NCBI RefSeq assembly: GCF_900090045.1
Contig: NC_041784.1
Coordinates: 999,501 to 1,063,500, forward strand
Direction of reading: 5' to 3'
DNA: 64,000 bases
DNA from: Plasmodium malariae
Lineage: Eukaryota > Apicomplexa > Aconoidasida > Haemosporida > Plasmodiidae
Positions within the stretch are counted from its first letter, which is position 1. The number at the start of each line of letters is the position of its first letter. Positions 55,706 through 64,000 of this stretch are shown in pieces. The position numbers and the translations under genes were made by a program. Under the pieces are notes generated by a model that was given only the letters and a program-made list of their open reading frames with translations, had not been told where the DNA came from and ran no database searches.

Positions 55706-57940
55706 TCAGTGCTTCAACTTTTTTAATTTTACACGTGCAAGAAGCACATTGATCAGTCCGTCATAGTTAGAACTCTTATTAGTAGGGGTGCTCAACCCAT
55801 CTTCCTGATTCGTGCCTAAATCTCTTTCAAATATATATCTACGTAGTATGGAAAAATGAAACATTCATTGGTAAGAAGAAATCGTTTTTTCCTTCCATCT
55901 GTGATCTCATTTTCATCTCTTTTCCTTCTTATGGAAAAGATTGTGGCATTAATTTCCTTGTGAATCTTTGACGATACGTGCTGACTTAAGTACATTGAAC
56001 TTAGGTAATGGAAGTTATTTATAAAAAATAAAAAGAGACGTAAATTTTGTATTTCTAGCTTAAATAATATATTATATACAAAAAGATAGGTGTATATAAT
56101 ACAGAGTAACTGAATATTCTGCACAGTTAAGAATTGCACCAGTTTATTTATTTCGTCTTTTTCTCTCCCATCCTTTTCGTTTAAATGTAGCTGTTTGGTT
56201 TTATTTAAATGTAAGTGGTCATTTAATAAGACATGTAACTGTCTTAATATAGTATCATAAACAGGAGCATTCATCTTACAGTTCAGTGTAAAGGAAAATA
56301 AAAGGTTTATCAACGTTTTAGCAGTTAAATCGCTTTTTCCACAAAAAAAAAAAAATTCCCCTTTTTTTTTTTTTTTTTTTTTTTTCTTCTTCGCCATTTT
56401 CGTCAACTTCTTCATTTACATCTTCTTCTATCACTTCAATTTCTTCCATTACTTCGCTTTCTTCCATTACTTCGCTTTCTTCCATTACTTCGCTTTCTTC
56501 CATTACTTCAACTTCCTTCACTCCTTCCACATCGTTAAGAAATAGCTTGGTTAAAAAGAACGCTTCCTCGTGTTTGTGATCATAAAAATAATTTAATTTT
56601 GACAGAAAAATGTAAATTGATATTAAACCAAAATGCGAGTAATTTTCGAGCAATTCTTTATTATCCTTCAGAAGAATATGAATTAAATGATAAGTAAATT
56701 TTTTATTCTCTTCATTTATATACTCCTCTTCTTTAAAACCATGTTTTTCAAAATTTTTTGTTTTTCGAAAAGCGAAGAAGTTACACACACTATTTATAAA
56801 CATGCATATTTCTTTTTCCTTGTATAAGGAAAATAATTTTTTTTTTATCTCTCTACCTAGTAAATGTATAATGCTATTATTGCAATAATTGTAGCAGCTG
56901 AGAGTGTAAAAAAATATTAACTCGAATTTCTCCTTTTCATCGAAGGGGGAGAAGCCTCCCCTGCCGTCTTCACCACTGCTAAGAGGAACAGACCTCCTCT
57001 TATCAGTAGTAGTAATCTCAGATGCTTTGAACGAATCGTGCTTTGCTTTAATGGCATTACACTCCTCGTAGTGTAAAAAACCTTCGTACATTTTTTCTAT
57101 TTTTCGGACGTCTTTTATGTTATCACACTTAACATTATTCCTGGTGCTATACTTGAAATTATTTTCTACACCATTATTTACACTGTTATATACACCATTA
57201 TATACTCCATTATTTACACCATTTTTGGCCTGGGCATGATTTCCACCCCTAAATGCCTTCAAAACCTCGAGTGAAATATAATTTAAAAAATCAATAATTT
57301 TACTCTTTTCATAACTGTATTTGTTCAAAGAGTGTAACAAGATAATAGACTGCTTTAAGGTAAAATTTGAATATTTTTTAAAAATATAAAAATAATAAAT
57401 ATCATCGATTATCTTTTTTTCATATATCACATCATTCATTTTGTACAGGTTATTTAAAATAATACATACACTTTTACAATTTAAACTATAAAATAAAGTA
57501 TTTTTCTCATTTTTATTTAAACGGCTAATTATAGATTCACTTATTTTTTTATTATGAATATTACACTTTCCTTTAATATCTAGCAACAACGTTACGTCTT
57601 GTTCATTCATAAAAGGTATATGTTGCGTGAAGTACGAAACAAAAGATTTAATTATATCGTTTACCATAATTTTTTTTTTTTTTTCTTTTATTTTTAACAA
57701 TATATTCATTAATCCTTTTAATATTAATATATAGCTTTGATTATTATATATACTGTCATTATATAACTTGACTATCTTTTTATTTATCGAAATAGCTTCT
57801 TCATAGCTTTTTTCAACGGACGAACTTTTTTTTTTGCTTCTTATATAAAAATCATACGACAATTTTTTTAAAAATGGAAGTTTTTCCCTTCCACCATAGG
57901 TGCTAAACACCTGATAAACCATAAAAAATTTTGTTTTCAT
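55706..57940 (-). CDS. Conserved protein of unknown function, frame broken at homopolymers
   Basis: One gene read in three pieces. Piece 1, from 57940 (MKTKFFMVYQVFSTYGGREK), runs 540 residues and stops at 56318 after a poly-Lys run. Piece 2, shifted by one base within the 22-base A/T tract near 56363-56385, continues (GKSDLTAKTLINLLFSFTL) to 55816. Piece 3, in another frame from about 55845, encodes RYIFERDLGTNQEDG and ends LARVKLKKLKH at 55706. The pieces together give about 730 residues of helical, leucine-rich sequence (VTLLLDIKGKCNIHNKKISE, KSVCIILNNLYKMNDVIYEK) like Plasmodium organellar helical-repeat proteins, but no named domain. An acidic repeat (EVMEES) precedes the break. The first break looks like a homopolymer length difference. 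The second could be an unseen intron (acceptor ctacgtag) or a T5 indel. Confidence 0.65.
56430..56512 (-). repeat. Coding 18-bp repeat (SEVMEE)
   Basis: About four copies of an 18-bp unit encode SEVMEE in the acidic stretch of the 55.7-kb gene, directly before the poly-Lys run where the frame breaks. Confidence 0.9.
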
Positions 57941-58063
57941 TGTTGATGTTCTGGTAGATACTCAATTAAGGGTAACTCTTTATTTATACGCGGTACACAT
58001 TACAGTGCGTCCTTGACATATATACTTGTGTAGGTGTACGCGTATATGTATTACTGTATATGT

Positions 58064-58106
<43 letters not shown>

Positions 58107-58306
58107 AAGTGCCATACCCGTGCACTTGCATAAATACCACTAGCTAAGAAAAACATGGCACCCTATTTACACAAAAAAAGGGAGCTTACTTTTCAGAAGC
58201 GAAAATTTTCAAAAATAGGTATGCGAGAAAATATGAAGAAAAATGGGAGAACATATTGTTATGCATTTTAACCGCCTTTATTAAAGTGCATATTTTAAAA
58301 ATTGCG

Positions 58307-58338
<32 letters not shown>

Positions 58339-61213
58339 GTATTACTCATTATGAGCATGGAGAGGGGGTAAAACCTTTGATTTGGCTAGAAAAAAAAAAA
58401 AATAATAATAATAAAATAAAATTATGACTGAAATTTCTACATTTGCATTATTACAACTATGATCTGATATGGTCAGGTGAAACACAGTAAGGAGAAATGT
58501 GAAAAAAGATGGAGAAAAAAAAGTCGGAATTTAAGATATGAAAATAACTAAAGGTATATACATAAACAACTATATATACACATGTATTTATACGTAAATA
58601 TATTAATGTATATATGCATAAGCGTGAACAGACATATAACAAATATTGCGACATATTAGTACTTTGATTAAGTACAAACAATCGTGGGGGCTAACCAGAA
58701 AGGAATTCTTTCCGTTAATAAAGCAGTAGACTATCCTCCTCCACCTCCCCATGAGTTGTGTTACATGCTTATTTAATTTATACTAATTTATACAAAATAA
58801 CAAAATGAAAATTAAGGAAAAAAAAAAAAAAAAAAAAAGGCATTTAAAAGAATATGCTTTTTCTTAACATAAGATAATGTTATAAAAATAAAAAAAAATT
58901 TCGAAAAATTCGTATTTTGGAAAAATACGACCTCTGTATAATATGTATCATTTTAAAAGAACATGTATATCTTTAAGTTTAACATGTTTGTTGCATTGTA
59001 GCACTGCTTCATTTTTTTAGTTTTTCAAAACATGCAAAGGGAACTTGAACTCTTGATACTATTCAACAAAAAATTTTCATCATATATGCATACATATACA
59101 TTTAAACATATACATGTAAATATATGTATGTATGTTTAAGCTGCCTCCCTTGACTTCAAAATTTTAACTGTGCTGACAATTCTTCAGAATAATTTTTCCA
59201 TATTTAAACCATAATATTAACAAAAGCCTTTTTAATCATACAGTATTATATATATGCTAATTTGCTTCTTTTTTTTTTTTTTTTTTTTTTATAAAAAAAT
59301 GTATCCCTTTTTTACATATATTGTATCATGATAAATGTTTGATGTATATTTTTTTTTAAATGTAAAATGACCAAACCCCTTTCCCCTTCTCAATTTCTTA
59401 TTCCTTTTTTCTTTTTATTTGAATACTAACATTGATGCAATTACAGTACTTTTCAATAATTACTAATAAAAATATAACTTAACGTTATCCCCTCCTGCTC
59501 AATGGTAGTTAATGATTACAGTATTTTAAATTCACATATACAATATTTTATATATTTATGTATGTATACGTATATACATATATATAATTTAAATAAATCT
59601 TTTTTTTTTTTTCTTTTAAATAAATTTTTTTTATTACGCATTACATAAATATGTATATTATGTATTTATATTATATAAGTATATCATTTACGTATATCAT
59701 TTACGTATATCATTTACGTATATCATATATATACATCATATAAGTATATTAAAAATATATTTTATATATATATATATATATATATTATATGCATACATAT
59801 AAACTTATCTCGTCACACAAACGGGCTAAAAGAAGTTTTTCATGACAAAATAATTTTTTAATTTTTATATTATACATAAATATATATATATATAATAATA
59901 TATTTACATAAGAGTATTATGTTTTTAGAAAAAATAGCACTATACACCGTATCGGAGACTTCTAATTTTTTCGAAAACATCGCACGAATATGTACAAGAT
60001 ATGTATCGTATATATATTACATTACAGCAAAAAAATAGTATTCAAAATAGAATAAAAAAAAAAAACCAAAAAAATATGCAAACACAAAAATATGCAAACA
60101 AAAAAATATGCAAACAAAAAAATATGCAAACAAAAAAATATGCAAACAAAAAAATATGCAAACAAAAAAATATGCAAACAAAAAAATATGCAAACAAAAA
60201 AATATGCAAACAAAAAATATGCAACAAAAAATATGCAAACACAAAAATATGCAAACAAAAAAATATGCAAACACAAAAATATGCAAACACAAAAATATGC
60301 AAACAAAAAAATATGCAAACTAACGAACAAACGAATCATCAAATGAATGTTGTACCCATTTGCTTAAAAGTTCCATTTTTATTGATTTTTACGTTTTAAA
60401 TTTTAAAAGGATATCTCATTTTTTCATATGTTCAAAATTTTTTACATTTATGAGAATTTACATAAATTTCGGAATACTCCTAAATCTCAATTTTTTACTT
60501 TTATTCAGAAATCATTTCTGAGGTTTTGTGTTAAGTCATTAAATTTTTTTTTTTTTTTTAAACATATTTACAATCTTACATACTTATATATACATAATAT
60601 ATTCTCATTACTGCTCGAAAGACTGCATTTTTAAACATACTTTTTTGGATATTTTATATTATTTTAGTTTTTTTTTTATTTTTTTATTTTTACTGTTTAC
60701 CTATACCATTTGTCATATTTGATTTACTGCATAAGTTATGACATTTACAGTGTTTTGTATATACAAAAAAAAAAAAATTTTCTTATTGCAAAATTTTTAA
60801 AAGTGGGTAATTTGTGCGTATTGTGTTACATTCCTAGTAGAAAGGCATATATAGTCTGCTTTCCTTTTGACATAAATTTTGCACATATATATACATATAT
60901 GTACGTACATGTTTATGTATATCCATAATATGTATGTTTATGCGATCTTCCTCGAATACTCGTAGAAATATAAGCAAACTCTACACGCTTCTTCTCTTTA
61001 AACGCGACATCGATATTGCTGCAATATCCACCGTGTCAGAGCGGCATATTTTGTGCAGCAAAAGAATACAATATATTTATACGTACATATATACGTGTAT
61101 ATATATATATATAAGTATAACCTTATATTTATATATACATACACGTATTTCATATATACTCATCGCCGGTCAACCTGGATCCGAATTGCTTTAGCTGCTT
61201 TTCATTCTCAAAA
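57941..61213. other. Divergent upstream region between the 55.7-kb gene and INO1
   Basis: 3.3 kb with no supported gene. It has (AT)n tracts (58073-58100, 59763-59784), poly-T (58308-58333, 59271-59290), catttacgtatat repeats (59685-59735), a 16-bp minisatellite (60065-60325), and AT-rich DNA elsewhere. The stretch 60930-61060 is less AT-biased and may be the INO1 5' leader; it has stops in frame before the INO1 ATG. Confidence 0.6.
60065..60325. repeat. 16-bp minisatellite upstream of INO1
   Basis: About sixteen copies of aatatgcaaacaaaaa with small length changes. Because 16 is not a multiple of three, all frames on both strands stay open (NMQTKKYANKKICK; FVCIFFCLHIF), giving several false ORFs. 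Confidence 0.95.
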
Positions 61214-63517
61214 ATGGAAAACTACAAGGGGTTGTATTTCGGAGGAAATAAAGAAGGTAGTAGTAACGTTTTTGACAAAGGAGGAGAAAATTGTTACAGT
61301 GTTAAGTTTGATATAAAAGAAGATGATAATTTTGTGTATTCAAATTTTGAACATGTTGAGACAGAAGTGGAAAAGGACATGATAAAGGGTGCATTGGTAT
61401 GTAAGAAGGTTAAGAATAATTATGAAATAATGGTCGAAAAATTAAAAAGAAAAAAATTAGGTGTATTATTGGTAGGTATAGGTGGTAACAATGCTACGTC
61501 GATGTTAGGAGGAATTTGTGCTAATAGCAAAAATTTAACATATTTTAATAAATATGATGTTAAAAAAGCAAATTATTTAGGTAGCGTGTTTCTATCAACA
61601 AATATTAGATTGGGTTATAATAAAGCAGAAAGAGAACATTCTTACTGCCCTATTCATAAGTTAATTGAAGTGTACAACCCTGAATATATTGTATATGGTG
61701 GATGGGACTTGAACAATTTAAATTTAAGGGACTGTTTAATTAGAAATAAAGTATTTGACTATGATGTTGTTGAAAAAATAAAAGATGAATTAGATTATAT
61801 TCCACTAAGAAGTGTATATTTTAAAGGGAATTTTATTGCAGGTAATCAACAGAAGAGAGTAAATAACATTCTTGTAGGTAAAAACAAGTTAGAAATACTT
61901 GAACAAGTAAGACAACAAATAAAAAATTTTAAAAAAGAAAATAATTTAGATACTATAATAGTCTTATGGTCAGGAAATACTGAAAAGAATATTCCACATA
62001 TTGAAGGTGTTAATGACACATTTCAAAATATTTTACTAGCTTGCAAAAATAATCATGTTTCTGTGTCTCCTAGTATTATTTATGCCTTAGCAGCAGTGTT
62101 AGAAAACTGTGCTTTCATTAATAGTAGCCCCCAGAATACATTAGTCAATGCAGTTGTACAGCTAGCCGAGCAGAAGGGAATTTTCTTAATTGGCAATGAC
62201 TTGAAGACTGGTCAAACCAAGATGAAGAACCTCCTCCTCGACTTTTACTTTGGCACAGGTATGCCTACGCAACCTGTGCGTTAAGGTCTATGCCCCAGTT
62301 TACGCTGCATATCCGTTCATACCGCTTATCCGTTCATATCGTTTATCCGTTCTTGCCGCTTATCCGTTCATACCGCTTATCCGTTCATACCGCTTATCCG
62401 TTCATACCGCTTATCCGTTCATACCGCTTATCCGTTCATATCGTTTATCCGTTCTTGCCGCTTATCCGTTCTTGCCGCTTATCCGTTCTTGCCGCTTATC
62501 CGTTCATATCGTTTATCCGTTCTTGCCGCTTATCCGTTCATACTGCTTATCCGTTCATGCCGCTTATCCGTTCATGCCGCTTATCCGTTCATGCCGCTTA
62601 TCCGTTCATGCCGCTTATCCGTTCATGCCGCTTATCCGTTCATGCCGCTTATCCGTTCATGCCGCTTATCCGTTCATGCCGCTTATCCGTTCATGCCGCT
62701 TATCCGTTCATGCCGCTTATCCGTTCATACTTCATTCCTGGATGTAGGTCTGAAGCCGAAGAGCATTGTGTCGTATAATCACCTCGGAAATAACGATGGA
62801 AAGAATTTGTCGTCAGATCTTCAATTTTACAGCAAGAAAATTTCAAAGAGTAATTTAATTTGTGATTATGTAAAGGCAAATGAACATTTGTATGCAGATG
62901 AAGATATTGAGAATCCATTTGCCCTAAATAATGAAGAGTATTATAAAGGGGATAGTTTAGTAACAGCAACTACTGAAAATAAAGAAATGGAAGAAGAATA
63001 TGCATATGCTGAAGCAATTGAAAAGCAGAAGGTAAATAGTGAAATTGTAATTAAATATGTACCTTATGTAGGAGATGATAAGAAAGCTATTGATGAATAT
63101 ATTAGTGAAATATTTATGAATGGAAAAAATACAATTTCTTTATATAATGTTTGTCAAGATTCATTGTTAGCATCTCCATTGTTGTTAGATCTTATACTTG
63201 TAGTAGAACTTGCTCAAAGAGTTTTTTTTAAAAATGTTCAAAATAATACACTAAAACATGAACAGTTAATTAGTGAACATATAAAAGTAGGTGACTATCA
63301 GTTAAGTCATACTATATTAAAAACGAAATATGAAAATTTCAAAAATATGGATAGTGTTTTATTCCTTTCTAGTCTTTTCTGTAAGTCCCCATTTAATTCA
63401 AGTGTATACAAAACCAGGCACTCCTTTTTCTCGCAGCTCGAAAGTATTTGCAACTTCGTTAGGATCATCTGTGGGTTACCAATAGATGCCCACGTAGATT
63501 TGCCCTATATGGTTTAA
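61214..63517 (+). CDS. INO1: Inositol-3-phosphate synthase (INO1)
   Basis: NAD-dependent isomerase that converts glucose-6-phosphate to myo-inositol-3-phosphate, the entry point for phosphatidylinositol and GPI-anchor synthesis, in the cytosol. Two exons, 61214-62258 and 62748-63517 (donor GTATGC, acceptor gatgtag, phase 1), give 604 residues, similar to other Plasmodium enzymes. The NAD-binding glycine-rich loop [19 protein letters not shown] lies at about 82-100, [10 protein letters not shown] and [20 protein letters not shown] follow, [13 protein letters not shown] matches the family GDDFKSGQTK block, and the catalytic-core [13 protein letters not shown] opens exon 2. The C-terminal sequence [14 protein letters not shown] and [14 protein letters not shown] completes the fold. 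The 489-base intron is almost entirely a 17-bp minisatellite. Identity and splice sites are secure. Confidence 0.97.
62310..62732. repeat. 17-bp minisatellite filling the INO1 intron
   Basis: About 25 copies of ttatccgttcatgccgc, with cata/catg/cttg and tcg/ccg variants, fill the intron. Less AT-rich than its surroundings and pyrimidine-rich on the sense strand. It is open in all three plus frames because three copies make 51 bases with no stop. Confidence 0.97.
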
Positions 63518-64000
63518 GTTACTTGTCATTTGGGGGTAAGGAGCGAGAAGGAGGAATATGGAAGAAGAAGTAAAATGAGAAGAGATAAAGGAGGAGATGG
63601 AAGGAGGAAGTAGAAGCAAAGTGATGAGAATAATGGGAAAACCACCGTCTCTTCTTTTGATGTGATTGTGAATGTTAATGCTGTTTTCTTTCATTTTTTC
63701 TTTTATTTGTGTGCACCTGCGTATCTATACTCGTTCACATAAATGTATTGTATGTATGTATGTACGTAAGTATGCATAAACATGTGTATATTTATTGGCA
63801 GGTGTGCATTTTGCATTTTTTTTTTTTTTCCATTCAATTGGGGTATGAAGTGTTTTATGCGAAACTGATTTTCAATTCATGATCCGCATTAACCCTCCGC
63901 TGGTCGTGCATATTCCGTTTATGAAATTAAGATAAAAATAAAAAAAATAAATAAATAAAAAATAAATAAAAAATAAATAAAAAATAAATAATAAATAAAT
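63518..64000. other. Downstream region of INO1
   Basis: No gene seen. A purine-rich stretch (63535-63630) is followed by AT-rich sequence, a gtatgtatgtacgtaag microsatellite (63745-63775) and a taaataaaaaa repeat (63935-64000) that runs off the window. Confidence 0.6.

Noticed and set aside
58457..58681. 74-residue minus-strand ORF near a less AT-rich patch
   Set aside because: Aromatic-rich translation of alternating TA/TG sequence without family match.
60001..60399. ORFs with YANKKICK/NMQTKK repeats on both strands
   Set aside because: Artefact of the 16-bp minisatellite upstream of INO1.
62250..62778. ORFs with [16 protein letters not shown] repeats
   Set aside because: They are the 17-bp repeat of the INO1 intron; splice sites and INO1 homology on both sides show it is intronic.

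Overview
This window is nuclear DNA of a malaria parasite (genus Plasmodium). The evidence is extreme A+T richness, long intergenic homopolymers and (AT)n tracts, lysine/asparagine-rich proteins with low-complexity inserts, short introns bounded by GT/AG, and proteins such as purine nucleoside phosphorylase and Rab1b that read as clear Plasmodium orthologues. The nucleoside phosphorylase looks closer to the P. vivax type than to the P. falciparum type as I remember them. That suggests a non-falciparum species such as P. malariae or P. ovale, but the species is inference. The order PNP, OPRT, Rab1b, MAT1, glutathione synthetase, INO1 matches, in reverse orientation, the order I recall for P. 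falciparum chromosome 5, so this is a conserved chromosome-core segment rather than a subtelomere. I see no mobile element, CRISPR array, tRNA or rRNA.

Layout. 0.7-1.4 kb: purine nucleoside phosphorylase (+). 3.0-11.0 kb: a giant two-exon CPSF160-type polyadenylation factor (-). 13.4-14.7 kb: a three-exon gene of unknown function (+). 15.6-16.4 kb: a small secreted protein (-). 17.9-18.8 kb: an AKAP7/2H-phosphoesterase-like protein (-). 20.1-24.9 kb: a 1573-residue protein of unknown function with two coding minisatellites (+). 26.4-27.2 kb: orotate phosphoribosyltransferase (+). 28.4-30.3 kb: Rab1b in six exons (-). 30.3-34.7 kb: a gene-free, repeat-filled divergent promoter region. 34.7-38.1 kb: a four-exon unknown (+) whose last codons overlap antisense the last codons of a nine-exon adaptor-complex mu-like gene at 38.1-41.9 kb (-). 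43.2-44.0 kb: a short lysine-rich unknown (-). 46.8-47.6 kb: MAT1 (+). 48.3-49.0 kb: a doubtful small gene (+). 49.3-51.3 kb: glutathione synthetase (+). 52.2-52.5 kb: a bS21m-like mitoribosomal protein (+). 53.1-54.4 kb: prefoldin subunit 6 in five exons (-). 55.7-57.9 kb: an unknown helical protein with two breaks in frame (-). 61.2-63.5 kb: inositol-3-phosphate synthase (+).

The genes are mostly housekeeping: purine salvage and pyrimidine synthesis (PNP, OPRT), inositol and glutathione synthesis, ER-Golgi traffic (Rab1b, adaptor mu), mRNA 3' processing (CPSF160), transcription/CDK activation (MAT1), protein folding (prefoldin 6) and mitochondrial translation (bS21m). There is no operon structure; each gene appears to have its own promoter. 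Nearly every intergenic gap carries a minisatellite of 9-35 bp units. Several of these stay open in more than one frame and produce spurious ORFs. Spliced genes were assembled by eye from splice signals, reading phase and family similarity. No novel system is evident; the most unusual items are the adaptor mu-like gene, the frame breaks at A/T homopolymers, and the INO1 intron made of a 17-bp repeat.
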